From assembly GCF_000429985.1 (NCBI RefSeq), contig NZ_AUCX01000005.1, positions 62,001 through 126,000 on the forward strand: DNA of 64,000 bases. The letters are read 5' to 3'. Origin of the DNA: Maridesulfovibrio bastinii DSM 16055 (lineage in GTDB: Bacteria; Desulfobacterota; Desulfovibrionia; Desulfovibrionales; Desulfovibrionaceae). The position numbers and the translations under genes were made by a program. The notes under the pieces are model-generated. The model did no database searches, had not been told where the DNA came from, and was given only the letters and a program-made list of their open reading frames with translations. Below are positions 1-8,599 of this stretch, one piece after another. Position 1 is the first letter of the stretch. The number at the start of each line of letters is the position of its first letter.

Positions 1-1031
1 ATATAGGGCTTTCCGGCAATGGTCTTAGGGGCAAAATGCATCTTAAAGAGGATCTTAAAAGCTTTGAAGCCTCACTTATTCCAGTTGAACCGTACACGGA
101 AGACGGAAAATATAATCCTTATCCGATATTTACTGTCGAAGCTTATGATTCCAAGACAGGCAAGCTGCTTGCAACCACAGCGGCAGTAACTCCTACTTCT
201 ACTGAAATGGGTTGTAAAAACTGCCATGGCGGTCCTTGGAAAATGAAGGGGATAGCAGGTATCTCCCAGCAGACCGGGCGTGATGTAATAAGCTCGCATG
301 ACCGGCTGAGCAATACTGATTTAGTTTCAGAGGCTGCTGCCGGTAACCCGAAGCTGTGCCAGAGTTGTCATCCTGATCCGGTTCTTGGGGCAAAGGGAAA
401 GCCGGGGCTTTTAAATCTTCCCGCTGCAATTCATGGTTTTCACGCGAATTTCCTGACCGGACGTGGAGCGGAGGCCTGTGCATACTGCCATCCAAACCGT
501 CCTGACGGGCCGACTAAATGCCTGCGTGGAGTTCATAGTCAAAAGGGTGTCAGTTGTGTTCGCTGCCATGGATATCTGGAAGATCATGCCCTCTCACTGC
601 TTAAAAAGGAAAAAGACAGCGGTAAACCCGGAGCTGAAAAGCTTATGCGTAATTTAAAACCGCGTACAGTGGAGAGCACTGCTGATGTTAATGCTAGGAT
701 CCCATGGATTCAGGAACCTGATTGTCGCACCTGTCATGTTGTTAAGGGCAGGATTCCCGACAATATCAAGTCCAATTCTTTCAATGTATGGACAAAAAAT
801 GGATCGGAGCTGTACAGGTTAAGCCTTGATAATAGTGGCAAGGTTATGTGCATTGCCTGCCATAACAGTCCGCATGCCAACTATCCGACCGTAAATAAAT
901 ACGGAGTTGACAGAGATAATATTGCTCCGATGCAATATCAGAAGAATCAGCGTGCAATAGGAGCTGATAATAATTGTAATGTCTGCCATCTTGGCAATGT
1001 TGAAGGAGATAAGCACCATTGGATGAAGTGA
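1..1031 (+). CDS. Multihaem cytochrome c, C-terminal part (cut by window edge)
   Basis: The reading frame is open from position 3 with no start codon that clearly fits, so the gene almost certainly begins left of the window; about 342 residues are visible. They contain seven CXXCH haem-c attachment sites (CKNCH, CQSCH, CAYCH, CVRCH, CRTCH, CIACH, CNVCH). That pattern, with lysine- and proline-rich linkers between sites, marks a periplasmic electron-transfer cytochrome. Multihaem cytochromes of this kind are abundant in sulfate reducers, where they connect periplasmic hydrogenases or formate dehydrogenases to membrane complexes. The electron partner cannot be read from this fragment. The gene ends at a stop at 1029-1031, followed by a strong hairpin. 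The haem count is a minimum because the N-terminus is missing. Confidence 0.9.
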   Translation, partial: IGLSGNGLRGKMHLKEDLKSFEASLIPVEPYTEDGKYNPYPIFTVEAYDSKTGKLLATTAAVTPTSTEMGCKNCHGGPWKMKGIAGISQQTGRDVISSHDRLSNTDLVSEAAAGNPKLCQSCHPDPVLGAKGKPGLLNLPAAIHGFHANFLTGRGAEACAYCHPNRPDGPTKCLRGVHSQKGVSCVRCHGYLEDHALSLLKKEKDSGKPGAEKLMRNLKPRTVESTADVNARIPWIQEPDCRTCHVVKGRIPDNIKSNSFNVWTKNGSELYRLSLDNSGKVMCIACHNSPHANYPTVNKYGVDRDNIAPMQYQKNQRAIGADNNCNVCHLGNVEGDKHHWMK

Positions 1032-1066
1032 TGATTATAAAATAATTATAGCTGTTCATAATAAAA

Positions 1067-1101
1067 ACGGCACAGAGAAATTATACCTCTGTGCCGTTTT
1101 C
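1067..1101. terminator. Bidirectional intrinsic terminator
   Basis: An 11-bp perfect stem (ACGGCACAGAG at 1067-1077 pairing with 1087-1097) with a 9-nt loop is followed by TTTTC on the plus strand and preceded by an A-run. It lies between converging genes (cytochrome on +, hypothetical protein on -), so it can serve both. Confidence 0.8.
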
Positions 1102-1150
1102 TTCAGCAAAAAATTAAAATGTAAATCTAACTCCGCCCATGGCCTGTCTT

Positions 1151-2029
1151 TTACCCGGTCATTATACCCAGCGCATATTGAAGTGATTCGGCAAGGTCTG
1201 TTTCTCCAAAATAAAGGGCGCCTTCAATTCCATTTTGTGCCAGTTTTATGAAATCATATTTATTGGTATCATCCGCAATATTAATCGGTTTACCATTTTC
1301 ATCGGCTGAACCGAGGGAAAGACTTACAAATGGAGTGCTGTCTTTCACAGTCATTCTACCGCTTTTTATTTCATCATTCACCCAGTCCATAAGGTCACTG
1401 CGGGTCAGGCTGCTGAAATCTGGTTTTTCCTGATCATTAGTCTCAGTTTCTTCAGCAGATGTTGCCGGAGCAGAGTCAGTGATTTTCATTGAGAAATTTT
1501 CTGCACTTCCACCCTCGAATAAATACGAATATTTGCTGACTGCACCATAAGGATCGGTTTTATACATGGCGGCGAAATCGGAATATTCCTGACCGGCATC
1601 TGTAAGAGTAGACAGGCCGGATACCGCTTGAAAATCTTTTAAAATTTCTGGAGAACTGTTTAATAAAGATTCTATTTTGTCTTTATCGGGGTGGTTCCCT
1701 GCTACTTTTATGTGCCCTTCGCTGTCCGAGGTCAGGCTTACTTCCGGGTCTGTGCTGATTCCATTTTTCGAAAAGAGAGTATTTATTCTGTCATTGAGAT
1801 TCTGCTGTTTTTCCTGAAGCCCTGATTCAAGCTCAGAGAGGGAAACTGCTCCTCCGGAAGAGTTATTTATTCCGAGCCCGGAAAAAAAATCCGATAGCAG
1901 TTTACCACCGTCAGAGAGGCTCACCGAGTCCCCTGATGCTGATTGTCTGATACTGTTTTGAGCTCTTTTGCCTTGATTTGTATAGGTTAAGGCCTGAGTT
2001 TTATATCCTGAGTGAAGTTGCTCTATCAT
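1151..2029 (-). CDS. Hypothetical protein, serine-rich, possibly secreted or surface-associated
   Basis: A 292-residue protein. The start at 2029 is chosen because GGAGGAC lies just upstream; the frame extends further to 2122, but that extension has no ribosome binding site and an atypical composition. There is no signal peptide or membrane segment. The N-terminal 60 residues are rich in Ser, Gln and Thr, and the middle has Asp/Ser-rich stretches reminiscent of cytoplasmic proteins with weak calcium-binding-like loops, but no domain can be named. The C-terminus ends in a predicted helix. It is convergent with the cytochrome gene and divergent from the caspase gene. I do not recognise a family; it may be a lineage-specific Desulfovibrio protein. 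Confidence 0.7.
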   Translation of the reverse strand: MIEQLHSGYKTQALTYTNQGKRAQNSIRQSASGDSVSLSDGGKLLSDFFSGLGINNSSGGAVSLSELESGLQEKQQNLNDRINTLFSKNGISTDPEVSLTSDSEGHIKVAGNHPDKDKIESLLNSSPEILKDFQAVSGLSTLTDAGQEYSDFAAMYKTDPYGAVSKYSYLFEGGSAENFSMKITDSAPATSAEETETNDQEKPDFSSLTRSDLMDWVNDEIKSGRMTVKDSTPFVSLSLGSADENGKPINIADDTNKYDFIKLAQNGIEGALYFGETDLAESLQYALGIMTG

Positions 2030-2235
2030 TTGCGTCCTCCGGGAAAACTTTTCCTTAGTATTCTTAAGATGCAATATGGGTTCCACGTCAGGAGTGCGCT
2101 TCACACATTCCCTTATTGCCACATTTATTGAGGGCGCAGGCTATAGTCAGCAGTCGGTTTGGCAACATTTCTTGATTTAGAATTATTTTAAGTTTAAGAT
2201 AAAGAAGATATCTCTATGTTTATCACGGAGGGGGG

Positions 2236-3771
2236 ATGTATAGATCTATTTGTGTTTTCTGGGTTTGCACCTGTCTTATTTTTACCGCTTCAGTAAAATA
2301 TGTTTTTGCCGCTGGTGATATGTGTCCTGTTGCCAAAGAATTTTCCGCAAAAGCAGCTCTGCAATTTAAAGAAGATCCTAAAAAAGCTCTTGCCGGTTTA
2401 CTACAGGCGCATAACTGGTGTCCTTCAAATGAAAAAATAAGCTATAATCTTGGGTTGGGATATTACAAATATAAACGTCCTGATAAGGCTTATGAAGTCT
2501 GGTCTGAGCTTTATCAACACAGCCCGCATAATAGTAAACTCATAAATAATCTCGGCTGGCTTGCTTATAAATTGGGTAAAGATGACGAAGCTCTTACATG
2601 GGCCGGAAAATCGGGAAAGACTAAAAGTTCCGCAATTCTCACTATGGAGGTTCTATTTCGTAAAGGGCGGTATGAAAAAGCTCTGAAGTATGCTTCTTCC
2701 AAAGCAACGCTTTTAGGTTCTGCAAATGTAGATAAGGCCGCTGGATATCTGGTTGATAAAAAATGGCAGGTTTTCAGAAGTGGTGACCGGGAAGGGGCGA
2801 CCAAGTCGCTGATAGACATGAGCAGAACCTATCCCCAATCCGGGATAATTGCTGAAGCCAAAGAAAAAATGATTCTGGCCATGTGGGATGACTCTGTGGA
2901 TATCCCGCTGCCTAAACCTTTACCGGATAATGTTCTGGTTGTTCCTGCCTCAGGTAATGATATTTCATCCGGTTCAAGCGAAGTTCTAGCTATTGGCAGC
3001 CATAAGCAGACAGCTCCGGCGACTGATAAGGCTTATGCTGTCCTGATCGGTATCCGCAAGTATCAGACTATTAACGGACCACGCTTTGCCGACAATGATG
3101 CCCGACAGGTTCAGCGCCTGCTCACCCGCATGGGTGGCTTTAAAAATGATTCAGCGCACATAAAGTTACTGATTAACCGTGATGCGACTCTTGGAAATAT
3201 TCTTAACAATATTGCATGGCTTGAACGCAAAGCCCGTTTGAATCCTGACGCTAAAATAGTTTTTTATTTTTCAGGCCATGGCTCCCCTGTTCTGGGGGAA
3301 GATAAAACCACAATCAGGGATGGTTTACTTATCCCTTATGAGGCAAATCTTGACGGCCTAAGTGATCGTACTGCTATTTCCATGGCCGAGCTTGATTCCA
3401 GATTTTCAAAAATTAAAAATAACCAGATGATTACAATTATTGATGCCTGTTTTTCCGGGTCCGGTAAAAGCGCTTCCGGTATGAAGCTCATAAAACCAAG
3501 AGTCAAAAAAAATCTCGTTTCCAAGAGCAAACAGTTCATCACCGCTTCTGCTGCGGACCGTCCTGCGGAAGAATATGCTCCCGGACGGCAGGGAGCTTTC
3601 AGTTATTTTTTCCTGAAAGCTCTTATGGGGCAGGGGGATCTGAATAACGATGGCTGGGTAGATAGTGTGGAAGCCTTTAACTATGCGAAATCAAAGCTTT
3701 CCGCATTGGACCTTGAGCAGTCACCTGAGATGACTTCAAAAGAACCGCTTAAAATCAGTAGAATTAAATAA
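2236..3771 (+). CDS. Exported TPR-caspase (peptidase C14) family protein
   Basis: A 511-residue protein with a strong GGAGG immediately before ATG. Residues 1-25 form a signal peptide ending near VFAA. Residues about 35-215 contain TPR-like helical repeats (for example around YNLGLGYYKYKRPDKAYEVW). Residues about 265-505 form a caspase-fold domain opening with AYAVLIGIRKY. It contains the catalytic His in YFSGHGSP (H348) and the catalytic Cys in IDACFSG (C405), so the dyad is intact. The DLNNDGWVDS stretch near the C-terminus resembles a calcium-binding loop common in such proteins. Bacterial caspase homologues cleave after basic residues or act in stress and death pathways; the substrate here is unknown. 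It heads a three-gene run with the CsgG-like and PEGA-SUMF1 genes, all predicted to be exported. Confidence 0.85.
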   Translation: MYRSICVFWVCTCLIFTASVKYVFAAGDMCPVAKEFSAKAALQFKEDPKKALAGLLQAHNWCPSNEKISYNLGLGYYKYKRPDKAYEVWSELYQHSPHNSKLINNLGWLAYKLGKDDEALTWAGKSGKTKSSAILTMEVLFRKGRYEKALKYASSKATLLGSANVDKAAGYLVDKKWQVFRSGDREGATKSLIDMSRTYPQSGIIAEAKEKMILAMWDDSVDIPLPKPLPDNVLVVPASGNDISSGSSEVLAIGSHKQTAPATDKAYAVLIGIRKYQTINGPRFADNDARQVQRLLTRMGGFKNDSAHIKLLINRDATLGNILNNIAWLERKARLNPDAKIVFYFSGHGSPVLGEDKTTIRDGLLIPYEANLDGLSDRTAISMAELDSRFSKIKNNQMITIIDACFSGSGKSASGMKLIKPRVKKNLVSKSKQFITASAADRPAEEYAPGRQGAFSYFFLKALMGQGDLNNDGWVDSVEAFNYAKSKLSALDLEQSPEMTSKEPLKISRIK

Positions 3772-3772
3772 T

Positions 3773-4876
3773 ATGCACTTTATCAGATTATTAACGGGGA
3801 TATGTTTCTGTCTTTTTTTTCTATGCACTTTTAGTGCAACCGCACATGCCGGTTTTTTCGGTCCACCTGAAAATCTTAAGGAATCAGGAGAAGAGCTTGC
3901 AGATGAGTTAAGCTCTTCAGATTCTCTTGAAAATAAAAGAATCGCCGTCCTTGAATTTAAATCCCACGGAGCAGCGTATGAGTCCATGCTGGGCAAACGG
4001 ATAGCCGAATATGTTTCCTCTGCTATGGTTGGTATTAAGGATTGCAACTGGGATATTGTGGAGCGGATGGAGATAGCCATTATCAGAAACGAAATGGAAG
4101 AGCATAAGGATGATGTCTTCAACTTTGGCGATTGGATGGGTAAAAGATTGCAGGCCGATCTGCTGCTGATGGGCAGCTACTCTATAACCGGGAAGGATAT
4201 TGCAATCACAGTCAGGGTTGTTAATCCATCAAATGGCAGCACGGTGGCCTCGGCATCCATAATTCAGCCGGTGAACAAAGAAATTGAGCAGTTGTCGAGG
4301 ACCAGAAAACCCCGCACTGATTTTGCGGAAACTGTAGAGGATATAACCGCAATATTAACTGATGACGGTAGTAAACGCACGGATGATAATCCGCAGGAAA
4401 AGTCTTCGCATCTAAAAATTTATAAAGTTCAGGGTGCTAAAAAAGTTGCTTTCAAAAAAAATGAAATTTCTGTTTTTGACGTTGGTGCTAAAATGGGTTT
4501 TTCCGTCATTCCTCCGATAAATTCAAAACTGTATATTTTAAATTATGATCCCGCAGCTGACCGGGGTGAAGCAATATTGCTCTACCCGATTCCCGGACTC
4601 GATCCTGCTTCGTTTCATGCCGGGCGGACTTACCAGTTTCCGGAGTTTGTTTCAGGCGGGGTAACTTCCTATGATGTGGAAGAACCGCTGGGCCGGATGG
4701 TTTTTAAAGTCATAGGTGTGGATGATTCCCTGAAAATGGACCTGACAGGCTCTTTGGAACTGCGGGATGGCTATTACTGGCTGAATGCTGAAAATCTACC
4801 GGAATTTATGGATAATCTTTCTTCCATACCGGATAATTCATGGTGGTCTGAGGATGTTGAATTCTGGATTCAATAA
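3773..4876 (+). CDS. Exported CsgG/FlgO-like protein with DUF4384-like C-terminus
   Basis: A 367-residue protein starting one base after the caspase stop codon and lacking its own clear ribosome binding site, so translational coupling is likely. A signal peptide covers residues 1-27 (cleavage near AHAG). Residues about 55-190 begin KRIAVLEFKSHG and contain a segment ending LLLMGSYSI and the ITVRVVNPSNGSTVAS strand pattern typical of the CsgG/FlgO/LpoB-like fold found in outer-membrane assembly proteins. Residues about 230-345 look like DUF4384 (KMGFSVIPPINSKLYILNYD, then ILLYPIPG), a domain often found with caspase, kinase or CsgG modules. There is no lipobox Cys, so it is probably soluble in the periplasm. 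The precise role is unknown; context ties it to the caspase and the SUMF1 protein. Confidence 0.7.
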   Translation: MHFIRLLTGICFCLFFLCTFSATAHAGFFGPPENLKESGEELADELSSSDSLENKRIAVLEFKSHGAAYESMLGKRIAEYVSSAMVGIKDCNWDIVERMEIAIIRNEMEEHKDDVFNFGDWMGKRLQADLLLMGSYSITGKDIAITVRVVNPSNGSTVASASIIQPVNKEIEQLSRTRKPRTDFAETVEDITAILTDDGSKRTDDNPQEKSSHLKIYKVQGAKKVAFKKNEISVFDVGAKMGFSVIPPINSKLYILNYDPAADRGEAILLYPIPGLDPASFHAGRTYQFPEFVSGGVTSYDVEEPLGRMVFKVIGVDDSLKMDLTGSLELRDGYYWLNAENLPEFMDNLSSIPDNSWWSEDVEFWIQ

Positions 4877-4908
4877 ACCGCTGCAACAAATTAACACCGC
4901 TTAAGTAC

Positions 4909-5997
4909 ATGATAAAAAAAATTGCATTAATGACCTGCATGATGGTTGCTTGGGCAGTTCTTGCTTATGCAGTCAATCCTGACGATTATATTTATCAGGA
5001 TTTTGAAACCTTTGATCATGTTGTTAAAAAAAATAGCGCAATCAAAGGTGCTGAAATTTATATCTCGCCAACGCCTGAGGATGCCCGGATCAGCTTTTTA
5101 AGCGGCAACATCAGTTATTCCAGAGGTATGCTTCTTAAGCCGGGCAGGTATCATATAGCTGTTTCAAAACCGGGTTATAAAGATATAACAAAGTGGATTG
5201 ATGTTAAGCCCGGACGAAAGCTGAATCTTAGTTTTGTGCTTAAGAAAGTGCCAGCCAAAAAACACAAAGCCGGAGAAATCTGGATTGATACGTCTACAGG
5301 TATGGAGTTCATCTGGATACCGGGAGGTTCTTTCATAATGGGTGCGGATGATGGCCGTCCTGATGAGGCGCCTGCGCATAAGCAAGAACTTGAAGGCTTC
5401 TGGATGGGAAAATATGAAGTTACTAACGCACAGTATCGTAAATATAAACCGGATCACGACAGCAAAAAAAATGATGGCGGTTCTCTGAATGCGGATGAAA
5501 ATCCCGTGGTCTTTGTATCATGGGAGGATGCCGTTGATTTCACAAAATGGCTTTCTGCAAAAGGTCAGGGGCAATTCAGTCTGCCTTCTGAAATTCAGTG
5601 GGAATATGCCTGCCGTGCCGACTCAAGTTCAGAATATTTTTTTGGTGATGATCCTGATATGCTTGAAGATTATGCCTGGTATGCTAAAAACAGCGTTACG
5701 GGCTTTAAATTGCTTGGCGGGCATGGAGTGAGTCATCCTGTGGGAAAATTAAAGCCCAATGCCTTCGGTCTGTATGATATGCTTGGTAATGTCTGGGAAT
5801 GGTGCAGTGATGGTTATGATAAGTTTGCGTATTTTAAAAAACGGGAGAATCATAAATCCGACCGATACCGTGTGCTGCGTGGCGGGAGTTTTCTATCCTC
5901 TTCTGAATATCTGCGTTGCGCAACCCGTCACTGGTCTGCAACCGGTGAGCGCAGCCGCATGGAAGACTACGGCTTTCGAGTAGTCCGCACGGATTAG
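4909..5997 (+). CDS. Exported PEGA domain plus SUMF1/FGE-like domain protein
   Basis: A 362-residue protein with a signal peptide (residues 1-21). A PEGA domain lies at about 45-115 (GRYHIAVSKPGYKDITKWID). A SUMF1/formylglycine-generating-enzyme-like domain lies at about 125-360, with WIPGGSFIMG, WMGKYEVTNAQY, FGLYDMLGNVWEWCSDGYD and RVLRGGSF. True sulfatase-activating FGEs carry two catalytic cysteines shortly after the RGGSF motif; here that stretch reads FLSSSEYLRCATR, with Ser where the first Cys belongs. An oxidase activity is therefore unlikely, and the fold may be used for binding. It is the third gene of the caspase and CsgG-like run (32-bp gap). PEGA domains are often linked to surface polysaccharide or cell-wall contact. 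Confidence 0.85.
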   Translation: MIKKIALMTCMMVAWAVLAYAVNPDDYIYQDFETFDHVVKKNSAIKGAEIYISPTPEDARISFLSGNISYSRGMLLKPGRYHIAVSKPGYKDITKWIDVKPGRKLNLSFVLKKVPAKKHKAGEIWIDTSTGMEFIWIPGGSFIMGADDGRPDEAPAHKQELEGFWMGKYEVTNAQYRKYKPDHDSKKNDGGSLNADENPVVFVSWEDAVDFTKWLSAKGQGQFSLPSEIQWEYACRADSSSEYFFGDDPDMLEDYAWYAKNSVTGFKLLGGHGVSHPVGKLKPNAFGLYDMLGNVWEWCSDGYDKFAYFKKRENHKSDRYRVLRGGSFLSSSEYLRCATRHWSATGERSRMEDYGFRVVRTD

Positions 5998-6025
5998 TCA
6001 CTATTTAATATATAGAGCTTAATTT

Positions 6026-6454
6026 TCAACGATAATTCTCGGGGGCTTTCTTTATGGCCTCTTCCTGTTCAGGAGTGACCGTGTCCATGAATATAAGCTC
6101 CGAGCCATCATTCTTGACTTTTACTAAAACACGTTCTCCCTGTTGCGGATAGAAGTATTTGGTTCCGTCTATCCGTACATTGGCTTCCTGCTTTGCGGTA
6201 TCAATTGATTTACAGGTTGCAGTGAATCTCTCCGGGGTATCATCTGTCAGTGCATATTCAGTTTTAAAAATTAGTTTTTTTGATGTGTAATGCCTGCCAT
6301 GCTTTAATATTTGAACCTGCTCAATTGTGGCGATGGCTTTTATTTGAGCTTCTTCCGCAAGTTTTTCATAATATTCAGGTGATCTGACAGCAAAAGCCTG
6401 AGAGCACATAAATATAAATATACTCAGCCATAAAAAAGTAATTCTACCCGCCAT
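6026..6454 (-). CDS. Hypothetical exported protein
   Basis: A 142-residue protein with TGGAGGAC upstream of the start. The first 22 residues form a signal peptide (hydrophobic core FLWLSIFIFMC, cleavage near AFA). The mature part is a small charged protein with alternating beta-strand character (YTSKKLIFKTEYALTDD, ERVLVKVKNDGSELIFMD) that could be an OB-like or YxeA-like barrel, but no family is recognised. It is transcribed against the flanking genes and stands alone. Confidence 0.65.
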   Translation of the reverse strand: MAGRITFLWLSIFIFMCSQAFAVRSPEYYEKLAEEAQIKAIATIEQVQILKHGRHYTSKKLIFKTEYALTDDTPERFTATCKSIDTAKQEANVRIDGTKYFYPQQGERVLVKVKNDGSELIFMDTVTPEQEEAIKKAPENYR

Positions 6455-6516
6455 CAGTCCTCCAGAAGGTTTATTTATGCTTCCAGTTTAGTGATTTGTA
6501 ATATAATATATATTAG

Positions 6517-7230
6517 ATGAAAAGCAATACGGTACTCCTCGTCTTTTTTCTATTGTTTTGTATGTTAATCTGGAAAGGGCCGTCAGCCAGATCAGGTGCA
6601 GGACCTGTTTCCCCGTATGTAATTTCTGTTGAAAAAATTAAATCCGCAGCTCCGTATAAAATGACTATTGATAGTCCGGTATTGCGTAACAGCAAAGCCG
6701 GTTCTTATGTTGCGGAGTGGATTGAGAAAGTTAAAGCAGATTTTATTGCTGATGGTGCTGCCGCGGGAATGGCTGCAACTGAAAATACACTGGAGATATC
6801 GCTGGCAGGGCATAAAGAGTTCGGACCATATCTTAATTTAAAATTTTCAGTGGAAGAGTACATGGGCGGAGCACATCCTGAAGTGACCATGCAGACATTT
6901 TTTCTGGATATGAGAACCGGTAAACTCATTACAATTGAGAATCTGCTTTATGGCAACAAAAGGAATCTGGGTATAATTTCCAAGTATGTCATCAATATTC
7001 TGGAAGAGCGGCGAGGATATGCCCTGACTCCGCTGGAGAAGCAGGGGCTTGCGCCTTATTTCAACAACTATAGATATTTTGCTTTTACCAGAAGCGGGCT
7101 TTGTTTCTATTTTCCGGTCTACCAGACCGGAGCGCGAGGGGAAGGTGAGCAGAGTGTGATTATTGAATACAGACTTGTATCAAAATTCATGCGACCTGAT
7201 ATCGGGTCATTTGTAACTATCGTGTATTAA
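6517..7230 (+). CDS. Exported DUF3298 (RsiV C-terminal-like) protein
   Basis: A 237-residue protein with an N-terminal signal or anchor segment (residues 6-24). The YMGGAHPEVTMQTFFLD motif followed by LITIENLLYG is characteristic of DUF4163/DUF3298 proteins, whose best-studied member is the extracytoplasmic part of the anti-sigma factor RsiV. The closing segment PDIGSFVTIVY also fits that family. There is no sigma factor nearby, so an anti-sigma role is not supported. It lies 8 bp upstream of a membrane-protein gene and probably forms a pair with it. No clear ribosome binding site is seen at the ATG. Confidence 0.7.
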   Translation: MKSNTVLLVFFLLFCMLIWKGPSARSGAGPVSPYVISVEKIKSAAPYKMTIDSPVLRNSKAGSYVAEWIEKVKADFIADGAAAGMAATENTLEISLAGHKEFGPYLNLKFSVEEYMGGAHPEVTMQTFFLDMRTGKLITIENLLYGNKRNLGIISKYVINILEERRGYALTPLEKQGLAPYFNNYRYFAFTRSGLCFYFPVYQTGARGEGEQSVIIEYRLVSKFMRPDIGSFVTIVY

Positions 7231-7238
7231 ATAATTAT

Positions 7239-8051
7239 ATGAAAAATTTAATTCTACTTCTCATTTTTATATTATCGGCAGGCTATGCACATGCTGCTGA
7301 AAGCTCAAGACAGCTTCATCCTGTTTATGTCTCCGCAAGATTTGTAAATATGGAGTCTTTTTCAGATTATGTATTTGTACATCTCGAAACTCTGAACGGT
7401 CGGATAAAAATCAGAAAAATAATCCGGCCCAAGGGTGGGGTTGTGAAGGATAGCCGCGCAAATAAGCTGGAAATTCTGGCTGTTCCGAAAAGTCTCTACG
7501 ATTCAGCCGGAAGCCTTGATGGTCTTGATCTCATTTCAGATTCAGCCATCCTCAGAGCGGGCGGGGCGGCACTAGAATCCGGCCGTAAACTTATTCCCGG
7601 ACCTTCTTCAGTGTGTGGGAAAGAAGTTTATTACACCATCTCTATCCGTAACGGAGTCTTCTCCTTAACAAAAAAAGGCGAGAAAGAGTTTCGGGAAGTG
7701 CCTAATTATCCTCCTGTAAACCTGCTGCTGATTGGTTTTATTGTATCATTTGTTCTGGAATTACTGATCTTTTTTGTGTTTACCCGTCTAGTCTTCCGCC
7801 TCGGTGGTCCGGGAATTTTTCGCAGTGCTTTCTCAGTCCTTCTGGCTCAGGCTGTGACACTCCCAGTGCTGGGATACCTCATAAATCACTACTCCATAGT
7901 TACATCCGGCATGCTGGCAACACTTGAGCTGGCAACCGTGGCCGCGGAAGGCGCAGTATATAAGTTCCTAAGCCGACTCAGCTGGGTGCAGGCCCTGATA
8001 ATATCGCTTGTCGCCAACATCGCCTTCTTAATAGTGGGCTGTCTCGCCTGA
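7239..8051 (+). CDS. Hypothetical exported/membrane protein with C-terminal transmembrane segments
   Basis: A 270-residue protein. Residues 1-20 form a signal peptide (ending AHAA). Residues about 25-155 are a predicted periplasmic beta-rich domain. Three to four hydrophobic segments follow from about 162 (VNLLLIGFIVSFVLELLIFF; then about 200-220, 225-240 and 248-268). It begins 8 bp after the DUF3298 gene with no obvious ribosome binding site, suggesting coupling. The stop codon is 12 bp from the trailer end of the CRISPR array, with no terminator in between. I do not recognise a family. Confidence 0.65.
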   Translation: MKNLILLLIFILSAGYAHAAESSRQLHPVYVSARFVNMESFSDYVFVHLETLNGRIKIRKIIRPKGGVVKDSRANKLEILAVPKSLYDSAGSLDGLDLISDSAILRAGGAALESGRKLIPGPSSVCGKEVYYTISIRNGVFSLTKKGEKEFREVPNYPPVNLLLIGFIVSFVLELLIFFVFTRLVFRLGGPGIFRSAFSVLLAQAVTLPVLGYLINHYSIVTSGMLATLELATVAAEGAVYKFLSRLSWVQALIISLVANIAFLIVGCLA

Positions 8052-8063
8052 AAATGTAAGGGG

Positions 8064-8392
8064 CTTCTAAGCTGCCTATCCGGCAGTGAACGATCCGCAA
8101 TTTGTAGCAGATCCTGATGAAGATTTCTAAGCTGCCTATCCGGCAGTGAACCAGAAGTGGTTATATCTGTCGAGTCTTTCTACTTTCTAAGCTGCCTATC
8201 CGGCAGTGAACTTGTAAATATAACAAATACTTGGCAGGCGGCATTTCTAAGCTGCCTATCCGGCAGTGAACTATACAAAGCTTATAGCACAGCAGGAAAA
8301 GCGTTTCTAAGCTGCCTATCCGGCAGTGAACACGAAACCTCAATGCTGTCCAGATTATCACTCTTTTCTAAGCTGCCTATCCGGCAGTGAAC
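8064..8392 (-). CRISPR. Type I-F CRISPR array, 6 repeats and 5 spacers
   Basis: Six 28-bp repeats lie at 8064, 8124, 8184, 8244, 8304 and 8365. In crRNA sense the repeat is read on the minus strand, beginning GTTCACTGCCG and ending GCAGCTTAGAAA, with a short GC-rich hairpin; this is the classic I-F repeat. Spacers are 32 bp except the leader-proximal one (8332-8364), which is 33 bp. The repeat at 8064 differs from the others at its outermost base, as expected for the trailer end, so the leader lies on the cas3 side and the array is transcribed away from the cas genes. No spacer was seen to match elsewhere in the window by eye. Confidence 0.98.
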
Positions 8393-8599
8393 TAGGGCAG
8401 TATTAGAGAATATTTGTTTAAAATCAATAGGTACATCTTAAAAATACAATAAATACCCTTTTAAATTCTAAAAACGTAAGATATTGAATTTAAACATTTA
8501 TATTTTGTGCTGTGAAAAAGGGTCACCAGAAAGAACATTTTATGAAAAAGAATATATAAATATCGTATAAATATTGATTAATAAATTTAATGGGATTAT
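8393..8599. promoter_or_regulatory. CRISPR leader and divergent cas operon promoter region
   Basis: This is a 207-bp AT-rich stretch between the first repeat and cas3. It should contain the array leader (reading left) and the cas operon promoter (reading right). No convincing -35/-10 pair could be fixed by eye, and no coding remnant of cas1 or the Cas2 domain is visible. Confidence 0.65.

Noticed and set aside
4909-5997. Sulfatase-activating formylglycine-generating enzyme
   Set aside because: The catalytic Cys pair after RGGSF is not present, and no sulfatase gene is nearby.
8157-8390. Open frames on both strands across the CRISPR array
   Set aside because: They are produced by the repeat and spacer periodicity; no ribosome binding site and no protein character.
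8393-8599. Possible Cas2 or cas1 remnant before cas3
   Set aside because: Read in all frames by eye; only AT-rich sequence with many stops and no Cas2 motif.
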